The notes under the pieces: generated by a model
Told to the model about the DNA's origin: nothing
The model's input: the letters and a program-made list of their open reading frames with translations, nothing else
Databases searched by the model: none
Part shown: positions 56,540 through 64,000 of the stretch, one piece after another
How the letters are laid out: every line of letters begins with the position of its first letter
Numbering within the stretch: position 1 is the stretch's first letter
Assembly (NCBI RefSeq): GCF_000954115.1
Contig: NZ_CP010797.1
Span: 2,418,001 to 2,482,000 of the forward strand
Direction of reading: 5' to 3'
Source of the DNA: Rhodococcus sp. B7740
GTDB lineage: Bacteria; Actinomycetota; Actinomycetes; Mycobacteriales; Mycobacteriaceae
Length of the DNA stretch: 64,000 bases
Position numbers and translations under genes: made by a program

Positions 56540-57378
56540 GCGGCGGCTCGCATCCGTTCGTCGGACTCGGCACGATCGTCGACGGGCAATGCCCGGCACG
56601 GTACTGCGGCGAACAGTCGCGAGATCGGCCACCGCAGTGTGTGCATCAGCCAATCCATCGCCACGATGCGTCCGAGCTTGCGCGACGCCAGACCGTGCTC
56701 CTGGTAGGAGCGGTAGCCCGCCAACGCATAGTGGACGTATTTCACCGGCGATGTCGTTGCGCGCCTACCGGACACTGCGGCCTTCATCGACCCGTTCTGG
56801 GCAACAGGCAAGCGCTCGGCAGCCAGGCACAGGCACAGATCGATGTCTTCGTGGACACAGGTTCGCTCACTGACCGCGTCGCGAACCGTGCGCCAAGCTG
56901 ATGCGCGAATCGCGAAGTTGTTGCCCGATACTGCCAGGGCGGCGCGCACCGCCGGCTCACGTCGTTCGGCGCGCGAATGCATCCACGCCAGGGGCCGAGC
57001 CCAGGGTGATTCGTAGAGGAACGTCCGGCCACCTGTGGCGGCGACGGAGGCATGCTCGTCGAAGAAGTCGACGATCGAGCGCGCCCACCCGGGCCGAACA
57101 CGGGTATCGGCGTCGATTCGACCGATGATCGACGAGTCCACCAGGTCGAATCCGGTGTTGCGAGCGTGGACCACGCCGCGGTTGGGCTCGTGGACCAACA
57201 TGACCTTGTTCGTGACCGCGCGGATGTCGTTCACCAATCGAAGCGTGCCGTCGGTCGACCCGTTGTCCACCACGACGATGCGGTCGATGTCGTCGCCCTG
57301 ATCGAGCAGCAGCGTCAGACATTCACCCAGATGATCGACCTCGTCGAGCACCGGAATTACCACACTGAGAGTGTTCAT
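56536..57378 (-). CDS. Family 2 glycosyltransferase
   Basis: A 280-residue paralogue of the enzyme at 54865 with LSVVIPVLDEVDHL, IVVVDNGSTDGT, GRIDADTRVRPGW and VHEDIDLCLCL. ATG 57378 follows CAGGGG. It is translationally coupled to the acyltransferase. Together with that gene and the second glycosyltransferase, it forms a three-gene glycan-modifying cassette. There is no sugar nucleotide synthesis gene nearby, so it probably uses a common donor. Confidence 0.89.
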   Translation of the reverse strand: MNTLSVVIPVLDEVDHLGECLTLLLDQGDDIDRIVVVDNGSTDGTLRLVNDIRAVTNKVMLVHEPNRGVVHARNTGFDLVDSSIIGRIDADTRVRPGWARSIVDFFDEHASVAATGGRTFLYESPWARPLAWMHSRAERREPAVRAALAVSGNNFAIRASAWRTVRDAVSERTCVHEDIDLCLCLAAERLPVAQNGSMKAAVSGRRATTSPVKYVHYALAGYRSYQEHGLASRKLGRIVAMDWLMHTLRWPISRLFAAVPCRALPVDDRAESDERMRAAA

Positions 57379-57690
57379 CGCGATCCCCTGACAAATTCGG
57401 ACATTGAATACAGCTCAGCCACGAATTCGAACTTACGACATGTTTCAGGAATTGCCTAAAAGCTGCCCGAATTGCATATCCGCAGCTCAGTGGCTCGAAA
57501 GGTTCTTTCGGTCGGGTCGCATCGCTACAAACAATCGAATCGAAGGTTTTGCGCGGCAATTATGCAACTGCAGTTTGCGAAACACGCCTTCTGAAATCGA
57601 ATCCCGAACCGATCACCCAATTCGTTCGATATGAATCCATCTCGAATTCACTTCGCGGTAACACGTGCCTCCGCAGTTGCCGGGACCACG
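57379..57690. other. AT-richer promoter region of the glycosyltransferase cassette
   Basis: 312 bp without a supported gene, visibly lower in GC than the flanks, between the tRNA-Ala terminator and the first glycosyltransferase. No clear operator, repeat or integrase remnant was found. Confidence 0.5.
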
Positions 57691-57720
57691 AAAAAACCGC
57701 CACTCGCGTGAGTGACGGTT
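57691..57720 (-). terminator. Intrinsic terminator after tRNA-Ala
   Basis: On the minus strand ACCGTCACTC pairs with GAGTGGCGGT around a 4-nt loop and is followed by six T. It lies 12 bp beyond the tRNA 3' end and is the best intrinsic terminator in the window. Confidence 0.88.
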
Positions 57721-57731
57721 CTTCGTGTCGG

Positions 57732-57804
57732 TGGAGCTGAGGGGAATCGAACCCCTGACCTTCTCGATGCGAACGAGACGCGCTACCAACTGCGCCACAG
57801 CCCC
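57732..57804 (-). tRNA. tRNA-Ala (anticodon CGC)
   Basis: 73 nt on the minus strand. GGGGCTG pairs with CAGCTCC (one G-U), the anticodon stem TCTCG pairs with CGAGA around TTCGCAT (anticodon CGC), and the T arm is GGGGTTCGATTCCCC. Its 3' end faces the accessory glycosyltransferase segment. Confidence 0.95.
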
Positions 57805-57859
57805 TTTGCCGTCATGTCGACCGGCTGGGTAACTCTAGCAAAGTCGCTTCGGGTGTCGG

Positions 57860-58729
57860 TTACGCGCCCTGGGCTCTACGCAGGTCCCGGTCGTCGTCAC
57901 GACGGGCCTGGAACGGCTCCTCGTAGTGGTCGAGGTGCTCGAATTCGGGATCCTCGTCGTCGATCTCGAGCACCACCGCGCCGGGGCGACGCAGTCGCTG
58001 CGGGACGAGCTCCAACTCTTCGTCGGTTTCCGATTCCACGCCGAGACGTGATCGGCCCATCCGAGTGAGCCGACGCCTGCGCACCTCTTCCTCGATCTGC
58101 ACCTGACGACGCAGGTAGTACAGGTAACCGACGAGGACAGCGACGGACAGTCCACACAGCCACCAGACCGCCGGGGAGATGATGAAGGCCAGGGCTGCGG
58201 TGGTGATCGCCGCGAAAACCAGGCCCAGGACGGCGCGCTGTCGGAATGCGTACCGCGCGGCGCGGGCGATCGCATCGGCCTCGGGATCGAAACCACCGCG
58301 TCCACGTCGGCGAGGAACGAAATCGTCGTCGACGACACCGGGTTCGTGCGCGGGCGAACCTCCGCGCGGTGCTTCCGTGTCCGGTGCCTCGCTGTCGAGG
58401 TCGCTGTCTGCAGCGTGAGTGTCCATCGGGTCCTCCGCGGTACCGGGTAGATCGGGTGAGTCTGGACGAACGGTCGCGATCGCGGCACCGAAGATCTCTC
58501 GGGCCGGCGCGGAGACTCGCAGGTCGTCTTCCGGTCGCCAGTCGGGATCGCTGCGATGCCCGGTCGCGGGGCCGCGTTGCTTTCGCTTGGTGCCACCCCG
58601 ATGCAGCACGCGGGTGGCGAGCGCAGCGTCCGTGGTCTGCATGATCTGCGGACGCTTGGTCATGAGCATGGGCAGAAGAACGAAGAGCCAGACGGCTACG
58701 AGACCGATCCAGATGATCGAGTTCGGCAT
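57860..58729 (-). CDS. glpR: GlpR/SepX-type divisome membrane receptor
   Basis: A 289-residue membrane protein. It has one N-terminal helix (IIWIGLVAVWLFVLLPMLMT), a long acidic disordered stretch (about 60-140), then a helix pair at about 165-205 (VLGLVFAAITTAALAFIISP) and an Arg-rich cytoplasmic tail. In Corynebacterium GlpR anchors the gephyrin-like protein Glp at the septum; the glp gene is two genes upstream here. M. tuberculosis Rv0996 is the counterpart by position. ATG 58729. Confidence 0.85.
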   Translation of the reverse strand: MPNSIIWIGLVAVWLFVLLPMLMTKRPQIMQTTDAALATRVLHRGGTKRKQRGPATGHRSDPDWRPEDDLRVSAPAREIFGAAIATVRPDSPDLPGTAEDPMDTHAADSDLDSEAPDTEAPRGGSPAHEPGVVDDDFVPRRRGRGGFDPEADAIARAARYAFRQRAVLGLVFAAITTAALAFIISPAVWWLCGLSVAVLVGYLYYLRRQVQIEEEVRRRRLTRMGRSRLGVESETDEELELVPQRLRRPGAVVLEIDDEDPEFEHLDHYEEPFQARRDDDRDLRRAQGA

Positions 58730-58879
58730 CGGCGTTGTTCTCCTCCCCTTGGACGACGGCGACAGTGAAAGACGTCCTCAGGCTATGCGGAGGAGGAACG
58801 AGAACGACGCAGACGCGCCGACCCGAATTACACTCCTGTCACTTTGACAACACGAGTACTCGCGCCGCGGCCGCGAAGA

Positions 58880-59527
58880 TCACGCCCACGCAGCCCGGCC
58901 CGCGCGAACCAACCGCTCGACGACGGTTCCCTGCACCTCACCCGAGGTGATTGCGACGAGCTTGTGATCGCGCCATTCGCCGTCGACGTCGAGGTACTTG
59001 TAGAGCAGCCCCTCTTCACGAAAGCCGACGTTGCGCAGCACTGCCTGACTGGCCAGGTTCTCCGGTCGCACCGTCGCTTCGACGCGATGCAGTCCGACCG
59101 GACCGAAGCAGTGGTCGAGCCCGAGCGCCAAGGCCGCTGTGGCCACACCCTTGCCGTTGACCTCCTTGGACACCCAGTACCCGATCCAGGCCGATCGAAG
59201 TGCTCCCCGCACGATGTTTCCGGTGGTGATCTGGCCACAGAATTCACCGTCGACTTCGATCACCATCGGCAGCATGTGCCCTTTGCGCGCCTCGGACTTC
59301 AGGCCCGAGCACAGCGTCGGCCACGAGGAGATGTGATGCCGCGAATTCCAGCTGCCCTCTCCGCTGGGCTCCCAGGGTTCGAGGTGGGCGCGATCCTCCG
59401 TGCGAATCCGGCTCCACGCGGCCGCGTCGCGCATCCGTACCGGCCGCACGGTGACGGTTCCGGCGGCCACTCTCACTGGACCCAATTTCGCCGGCCAACC
59501 TGGGTGGCTCGACCACGTTCGCGGCAT
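58880..59527 (-). CDS. GNAT acetyltransferase, RimJ-like
   Basis: A 215-residue acetyltransferase of the RimJ/RimL group. Motif A is NGKGVATAALALGLDHCF, and the following VEATVRPENLASQAVLRNVGF is highly typical. It probably acetylates a protein N-terminus. ATG 59527. In M. tuberculosis a rimJ gene (Rv0995) lies between moeA1/glp and the glpR homologue, as here. Confidence 0.92.
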   Translation of the reverse strand: MPRTWSSHPGWPAKLGPVRVAAGTVTVRPVRMRDAAAWSRIRTEDRAHLEPWEPSGEGSWNSRHHISSWPTLCSGLKSEARKGHMLPMVIEVDGEFCGQITTGNIVRGALRSAWIGYWVSKEVNGKGVATAALALGLDHCFGPVGLHRVEATVRPENLASQAVLRNVGFREEGLLYKYLDVDGEWRDHKLVAITSGEVQGTVVERLVRAGRAAWA

Positions 59528-59553
59528 CCGTCGATGTTATGCGCTACGCGCAG

Positions 59554-59593
59554 GTGAGCGGAAACTCGTAGCCCACTACGAACTACCGCTCAC
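59554..59593. repeat. 40-bp palindromic repeat, copy 4
   Basis: GTGAGCGGAAACTCGTAG and CTACGAACTACCGCTCAC with imperfect pairing, in the 72-bp gap between the glp stop and the GNAT start on the minus strand. The left flank TATGCGCTACGCGCAG matches that of copy 2 at all but one base. Confidence 0.88.
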
Positions 59594-59599
59594 ATGGCG

Positions 59600-60859
59600 T
59601 CAGCCTCTCTGAGCGAGGAACGAGACCTTCACTTCTTCGCCGGTGCGGATTTCGGTGACCTCGGGATCGATGACGACCAGGCAATTCGCCTCGGCGAGTG
59701 TCGCGAGTAGGTGCGAGGACGATCCTGGTGCGCCGCCGAGCGCCTGCACCAGGTATTCACCGGTTCCCTCGTCGCGCATGAGCTGGCCGCGCAGAAATCC
59801 TTTACGGTCCTCGATCGAGGTGATCGGCGCGACGGTTCGAGCGGTCACGGTCCGTCGCATCGGCTGCCGTCGGCCCAGAGCGATCCGAATCAGCGGACGC
59901 ACCATGACCTCGAACACCACCAACGCACTGACGGGGTTGGCAGGCAACAGGAAGGTGGGTACTTCGTCGCGTCCGAGTTGACCGAAGCCCTGGACGGACC
60001 CGGGGTGCATGGCAACTCGTTCCACTTCCATGTCGCCGAGTTCGCCGAGCGCCTCGCGCACACCGTCCGATGCGCCGCCGCCCACCGCTCCGGCGATGAC
60101 GACGATCTCGGATCGAATGAGCTGGCCCTCGACCACCTCGCGTAGTCGCTTGGGATCGGTGCTGACGATCCCGACCCGGTTGACGTCGGCTCCGGCGTCG
60201 CGCGCTGCGGCGGCGAGCGCGTAGGAGTTGACGTCGTACACCTGACCGGGCCCCGGGGTCCGATCGGTGTCGACCAGTTCCCCACCGACGGAGATCACCG
60301 ACAGTCGCGGCCGAGGATGCACCAGCACCTTGTCGCGCCCGACGGCGGCGAGCAGCCCCACCTGAGCCGCGCCGATGATCGTGCCTGCGCGAACCGCGAC
60401 GTCACCGGGCTGCACGTCGTCGCCGATCTTGCGGACGTAGTCACCCGACCGCACCGGACGGAACACCTTGACGCGGGCACGACCGCTGTCGGTTCGATCC
60501 AGGGGCAACACGGCGTCGGCCAGTGTGGGCAGCGGCGCGCCGGTGTCGACTCGTACCGCCTGACGCGGTTGCAACCGGATGGGTTGACGCGATCCGGCGG
60601 ACACCTCGCCGACGACGGGAAGCGTCAGATCGATGCGTTCGTCGTCCTCGTTGCGCAGGTCGGTGCCCGCGGCCGCCACATCGACGCTCCGTACCGCGTA
60701 GCCGTCGATCGCTGCCTGGTCGAAACCGGGAAGGGGACGCTCGGTGACCACTTCTTCTGCACACAGCAGGCCCTGTGCTTCCGAGATGGCGACCCGGACA
60801 GGCCGTGGAGCCACCGCCGCGGCGGTCACCCTGGTCTGCTGATCTTCGACCGAGCGCAT
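59600..60859 (-). CDS. glp: Gephyrin-like molybdotransferase Glp (MoeA family)
   Basis: A 419-residue MoeA-fold protein: LPGFDQAAIDGYAV (domain III/I), the molybdopterin-binding segment around SVGGELVDTDRTPGPGQVYDVN, and the closing domain IV. In Corynebacterium this orthologue binds FtsZ through its MoeA-like pocket and pairs with GlpR. A metabolic MoeA role is the alternative; the nearby glpR gene favours division. ATG 60859. galU lies 33 bp upstream on the same strand. Confidence 0.88.
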   Translation of the reverse strand: MRSVEDQQTRVTAAAVAPRPVRVAISEAQGLLCAEEVVTERPLPGFDQAAIDGYAVRSVDVAAAGTDLRNEDDERIDLTLPVVGEVSAGSRQPIRLQPRQAVRVDTGAPLPTLADAVLPLDRTDSGRARVKVFRPVRSGDYVRKIGDDVQPGDVAVRAGTIIGAAQVGLLAAVGRDKVLVHPRPRLSVISVGGELVDTDRTPGPGQVYDVNSYALAAAARDAGADVNRVGIVSTDPKRLREVVEGQLIRSEIVVIAGAVGGGASDGVREALGELGDMEVERVAMHPGSVQGFGQLGRDEVPTFLLPANPVSALVVFEVMVRPLIRIALGRRQPMRRTVTARTVAPITSIEDRKGFLRGQLMRDEGTGEYLVQALGGAPGSSSHLLATLAEANCLVVIDPEVTEIRTGEEVKVSFLAQRG

Positions 60860-60892
60860 CTGGCCCTTCCTCTATGGCATCGACCCGCGATG

Positions 60893-61846
60893 CTATTCGT
60901 ACGTGGTCAGTTCCGGTGCCCAGCTGTCGCTCAAGCGTTCGTTCAGCCATTCGCGCAGCGCCGGACCGTAGTCGTCACGTTGTAGAGCAAAGTCAACCGC
61001 AGCGCGCAGGTATCCCCCGGGATTTCCGAGGTCGTGTCTCGATCCGCGGTGCACCACCACGTGCACGGGATGGCCTTCTTCGATGAGCAGTGCAATGGCG
61101 TCGGTCAGCTGCAGCTCGCCGCCTGCACCGGGCTTTATCCGGCGCAGGGCGTCGAAGATCGCGCGGTCGAGCAGGTAGCGGCCCGCGGCAGCGAGGTTGG
61201 ACGGGGCGTCCTCCCGCTTGGGCTTCTCGACCATACCGGTGACCTTGAGGACGTTCGGGTTGACCGCGTCGGGCACGATCTCGACGGAGAAGACGCCGTA
61301 GGAGGAGACCTTGTCGTCGGGGACCTCGATGGCGCACAGCACCGAGCCTCCGCGCTTGGCGCGCACGCGGGCCATGACGTCGAGCACACCGCGGGGCATC
61401 ACGAGATCGTCGGGAAGCAGAACGGCAACGGAATCCTCGTCGTCGTCGAGGACTTCTTCGGCACAGGCGACGGCATGTCCGAGTCCGAGCGGCTCGTGCT
61501 GAATGACCGACTGGACGTCGAGCAGACCGGGGGCAACTCGAACCTTCTCGAGCATCTCGAGCTTGCCGCTGGCCTCGAGCTTGTTCTCGAGGACGAGGTC
61601 CTCGACGAAGTGGGCGACGACGCCGTCCTTGCCGGGGGACGTGACGATCACGAGTCGCTGCGCGCCGGAATCTGCTGCTTCGCCTGCGACCAGCTCGATG
61701 CCGGGAGTGTCGACCACCGGAAGCAGTTCTTTCGGAACGGTTTTCGTGGCCGGCAGGAACCGGGTACCCATGCCCGCTGCGGGAACGATGGCCGTGCGGA
61801 AATGCACGGGCGTGGCGGCGGTCGTCGCTGTAACGGCTTCTGTCAT
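60893..61846 (-). CDS. galU: UTP-glucose-1-phosphate uridylyltransferase
   Basis: Makes UDP-glucose for trehalose, cell-wall and exopolysaccharide synthesis. The 317 residues contain VPAAGMGTRFLPATKTVPKE and the galactose-type segment VEKPKREDAPSNLAAAGRY. ATG 61846 (MTEAVTATT) follows GGTGAG. It is divergent from the cyclo-ligase gene. It is the only sugar-nucleotide enzyme near the glycosyltransferase cassette. Confidence 0.95.
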   Translation of the reverse strand: MTEAVTATTAATPVHFRTAIVPAAGMGTRFLPATKTVPKELLPVVDTPGIELVAGEAADSGAQRLVIVTSPGKDGVVAHFVEDLVLENKLEASGKLEMLEKVRVAPGLLDVQSVIQHEPLGLGHAVACAEEVLDDDEDSVAVLLPDDLVMPRGVLDVMARVRAKRGGSVLCAIEVPDDKVSSYGVFSVEIVPDAVNPNVLKVTGMVEKPKREDAPSNLAAAGRYLLDRAIFDALRRIKPGAGGELQLTDAIALLIEEGHPVHVVVHRGSRHDLGNPGGYLRAAVDFALQRDDYGPALREWLNERLSDSWAPELTTYE

Positions 61847-61953
61847 GGTGCTCACCCTATCCATGGTTTCTGGTGATCTGCTTGCCGTGTGCTGCGTTTT
61901 ACCCCCGAGTGCATATCGTTGAACGACAGCACAGGAAGGGAGGACGAACCGTT

Positions 61954-62550
61954 GTGACCGTTCCCGAATTCACGGAGAACACGTCCAAGGATCGATGGCG
62001 AAAGCATGTTCTCGCCGAACGCCGACTGCTCGACGGTGCGCAACGCGCAATGGAGTCCTCCGCACTCTGTCACGTCCTGGGCGAATTGGCGGCCGAACAC
62101 TCGGTGGTCGCCGCATACGTTCCCGTCGGCCGCGAGCCCGGTTCGATCGAGATGCTCGACGCCATGGCCGCGGCCGGGTCGACCGTTCTGCTTCCGAGTG
62201 CACACGAGCCGGGTCCGTTGCGCTGGGCTCGGTACGCCGGACGAGAGTCGTTGGTGACGGCCCCGTTCGGGCTGTTGGAACCGGGCGGACCGACGCTCGA
62301 TCCCGATGCGGTGTCGGGTTGCTCACTGGTGCTGATTCCGGCGCTGGCCGTGGACCGGCGCGGAACCCGGTTGGGCCGAGGCGCGGGCTTCTACGACCGC
62401 ACCCTCGACCTGTGCAGGCGCGACGCCATGCTGGTCGCGGTGGTGCGCGAGAGCGAACTGGTCGATCGCCTACCCGCCGAACCGCACGACAGACCGGTGA
62501 CGCACGTGTTGACCCCAGGCAGCGGACTCCTACGCTTGGGTACGGAATAA
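61954..62550 (+). CDS. 5-formyltetrahydrofolate cyclo-ligase
   Basis: Returns 5-formyl-THF to the folate pool with ATP. The 198 residues have the N-terminal basic stretch KDRWRKHVLAERR, AAYVPVGREPG, and the C-terminal signature RLGRGAGFYDRTLDLC. GTG 61954 has GGGAGG about 11 nt upstream. As in M. tuberculosis (Rv0992c), it lies between galU and the FmdB-family gene. Confidence 0.93.
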   Translation: MTVPEFTENTSKDRWRKHVLAERRLLDGAQRAMESSALCHVLGELAAEHSVVAAYVPVGREPGSIEMLDAMAAAGSTVLLPSAHEPGPLRWARYAGRESLVTAPFGLLEPGGPTLDPDAVSGCSLVLIPALAVDRRGTRLGRGAGFYDRTLDLCRRDAMLVAVVRESELVDRLPAEPHDRPVTHVLTPGSGLLRLGTE

Positions 62551-62567
62551 CGCTACGATTCGATTCG

Positions 62568-62594
62568 TTGGCACTCCTGACTGTAGAGTGCTAA
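62568..62594. promoter_or_regulatory. CIRCE element (HrcA operator)
   Basis: TTGGCACTC, nine bases, then GAGTGCTAA: this matches the CIRCE consensus TTAGCACTC-N9-GAGTGCTAA at 17 of 18 arm positions with the exact spacer. It is 110 bp upstream of the FmdB-family gene and 18 bp after the cyclo-ligase stop codon, so that gene is probably heat-inducible through HrcA. Confidence 0.93.
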
Positions 62595-62703
62595 TGCTCT
62601 CCCCAGTTTCGACAGTTTCGACGAACAGACAAGACACCGGCGGTGTTCGGCCTCGGCCAGCAGAGTGGCGAATTTCCTCGGTGACCAGCGCGGAGGAAAC
62701 ACG

Positions 62704-63048
62704 ATGCCCACTTACTCATACGCATGCACCGAGTGCGACAACCGCTTCGACATCGTTCAGTCCTTCACCGACGACACACTGACGGTGTGCCCCGCGTGCT
62801 CGGGCAAGCTCCGCAAGCTGTTCAACTCCGTCGGCATAGTCTTCAAGGGCAGCGGCTTCTACCGCACCGACAGCCGCGGCGGCGGGGGCACCTCCAGCGA
62901 GGGCGCGGGCGAGAAGAAGTCCGATGCGGCCGCTGCGAAGTCGGACTCGAAGTCCGAGTCCAAGCCCGCGGAGAAGAAATCTTCCGATTCGTCGTCGTCG
63001 AGCTCTTCGCCTTCCTCGTCCACTACGAAAGCTGCTGCCAGCCAGTAG
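62704..63048 (+). CDS. FmdB-family zinc-ribbon protein, Ruc (Rv0991c)-like chaperone
   Basis: A 114-residue protein. The N-terminal zinc ribbon MPTYSYACTECDNRF followed by CPACSGKLRKLF gives four cysteines in two CxxC pairs. The second half is a disordered Ser/Lys/Ala tail (KSDAAAAKSDSKSESKPAEK). M. tuberculosis Rv0991c, with the same layout and position, was described as a redox-regulated chaperone under HrcA control, and a CIRCE element is present here too. ATG 62704 follows GGAGGAAA. Confidence 0.9.
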   Translation: MPTYSYACTECDNRFDIVQSFTDDTLTVCPACSGKLRKLFNSVGIVFKGSGFYRTDSRGGGGTSSEGAGEKKSDAAAAKSDSKSESKPAEKKSSDSSSSSSSPSSSTTKAAASQ

Positions 63049-63137
63049 CTTTCCGCTTCATCCACAGGCCGGGCCGTTATCCACAGCCCGGCCTTTTCGG
63101 TGCCTGTACCGGAACGGCCACCGATAGCGTTTCGGCC

Positions 63138-63800
63138 ATGGCTGCCGGCAAGAATCGACTCGACTCGACGCTGCTCGATCGCATCACCGTGCGTCCGGCG
63201 TGGGTCGGATCCACGAAATTCAGACGGATCGCAGCGGGAGTCCTGGTCGCCGTTGCCGCCGTTCTGTTCGTCGACGACACCGCCGGTGACGACCGAGTAC
63301 GAGTGATCACGGCCGGACGCGACCTGACACCCGGCACCGTACTCACCTCCGCCGATGTGGCGGCGGCCGAGTGGGACCGGGCGAACGTCCCCGAGGGCGC
63401 ACTCGTCGAGTCCGAGGCCGTGAACGGTCGAACACTCACCGGACCGGTCCGATCGGGTGAATTGCTCACCGAGGTACGCCTACTCGGATCTCGGACCGCC
63501 ACGACGGCCCTGGGGACCGAGGCACGCGTCGTACCGGTGCATCTGGCCGATGCTGCGGTGACCGACCTGCTGCGGGAAGGTGACCGCGTCGACGTGTTGA
63601 CGGTCGAGTCTCAGGAGGACCCCGATGCCATCCCTGCGGCCCGGGTTCTCGCGTCGGGAGCGATGGTCGTGCTCGTCTCCGCCGACGCCGGTGGCAGCAG
63701 GCAGCAAGACCGCGTCGTACTACTGGCTCTACCGACGAACGATGCGACAACGGTTGCGGCCGCCTCGTTGGTCAGCGCAATCACCGTCACCCTGCACTAA
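63138..63800 (+). CDS. SAF-domain protein (CpaB/FlgA-like)
   Basis: A 220-residue protein with an N-terminal membrane segment (about 30-47) and an external SAF domain ([21 protein letters not shown]) followed by a CpaB-like C-terminal domain ([11 protein letters not shown]). CpaB proteins help pilus assembly, but no pilus genes are visible. It is close upstream of mscL, like Rv0986-region proteins near mscL in mycobacteria. ATG 63138. Confidence 0.86.
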   Translation: MAAGKNRLDSTLLDRITVRPAWVGSTKFRRIAAGVLVAVAAVLFVDDTAGDDRVRVITAGRDLTPGTVLTSADVAAAEWDRANVPEGALVESEAVNGRTLTGPVRSGELLTEVRLLGSRTATTALGTEARVVPVHLADAAVTDLLREGDRVDVLTVESQEDPDAIPAARVLASGAMVVLVSADAGGSRQQDRVVLLALPTNDATTVAAASLVSAITVTLH

Positions 63801-63843
63801 CGTCTGTCGAGACAGAACAAACCGAACGTTGGGAGAAGGGCTC

Positions 63844-64000
63844 ATGCTGAAGGGCTTCAAGGACTTTCTACTCCGCGGCAATGTCGTGGATCTCGCAGTC
63901 GCGGTCGTCGTCGGCGCGGCATTCACCGCCATCGTCACCGCATTCACGACGAACGTCATCAACCCCCTTGTCGCAGCGCTCGGTGGCAGCAACGAATACG
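63844..64000 (+). CDS. mscL: Large-conductance mechanosensitive channel (5' end)
   Basis: Starts ATG 63844 behind GGGAGAAGG. The visible 52 residues are [20 protein letters not shown] followed by [20 protein letters not shown] and PLVAALGG, which is the N-terminal amphipathic helix and first transmembrane helix of MscL. The gene runs past the right edge. Confidence 0.95.
   Translation, partial: MLKGFKDFLLRGNVVDLAVAVVVGAAFTAIVTAFTTNVINPLVAALGGSNEY

Noticed and set aside
53450-57804. Integrated genetic element with att sites at tRNA-Ala
   Set aside because: I looked for a second copy of the tRNA 3' end and for an integrase or transposase and saw none; only an accessory segment can be claimed.

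Overview
The window looks like a high-GC actinobacterial chromosome, most likely Nocardiaceae and probably Rhodococcus or a close relative. The evidence is a complete ergothioneine locus, RpfB, a wax ester synthase/DGAT-type acyltransferase, a protein O-mannosyltransferase, the actinobacterial divisome pair Glp/GlpR, and a gene order that recalls the Mycobacterium tuberculosis block around Rv0985c-Rv1021. The species cannot be fixed from sequence alone.

Layout. 0-10.4 kb: mazG (cut by the left edge), mfd, a TetR/hydrolase divergon, two more TetR genes, tRNA-Gln and glmU-prs. 10.5-17.3 kb: a zinc-ribbon protein, a DesK-like two-component system followed by an FtsX-type ABC transporter, an aldo/keto reductase and an XRE regulator. 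17.3-22.9 kb: egtABCD on the minus strand, with egtC broken by a one-base frameshift, facing a divergent egtE-like gene across a perfect 22-bp palindrome. 22.8-35.6 kb: a DMT exporter with its TetR, rplY, pth, a Pks16-like AMP ligase, prfC, pnuC, an enoyl-CoA hydratase family protein, a DUF4166-like protein, an ABC-F ATPase and ispE. 35.6-37.6 kb: a WYL regulator and a DRGH nuclease sit between ispE and ksgA, which are close neighbours in mycobacteria. 37.6-53.4 kb: ksgA, a 33-bp tandem array, rpfB, tatD, metG, DGAT, a lipase-like hydrolase, rsmI, PMT, DoxX, a GntR regulator, an NAD(P)-binding protein, an ArsC-like protein, arginine deiminase, SoxR, an SDR and an ScbR-like regulator. 53.6-57.7 kb: an accessory segment with two tandem effector-binding proteins and a glycosyltransferase-acyltransferase-glycosyltransferase cluster, next to the 3' end of tRNA-Ala. 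57.8-64 kb: glpR, a GNAT acetyltransferase, glp, galU, 5-formyltetrahydrofolate cyclo-ligase, a CIRCE-controlled FmdB/Ruc-type protein, a SAF-domain protein and mscL (cut by the right edge).

Most of the window is housekeeping sequence: translation, precursor supply, cell wall and division. The less ordinary content is regulatory or repetitive. It includes several near-perfect operators, a four-copy family of 40-bp hairpin repeats, the 33-bp array with a related copy fused in frame to an arsC-like gene, a dyad shared by the rpfB and DGAT promoters, two ScbR-like paralogues, and two small accessory cassettes (WYL-nuclease and the glycosyltransferase cluster).
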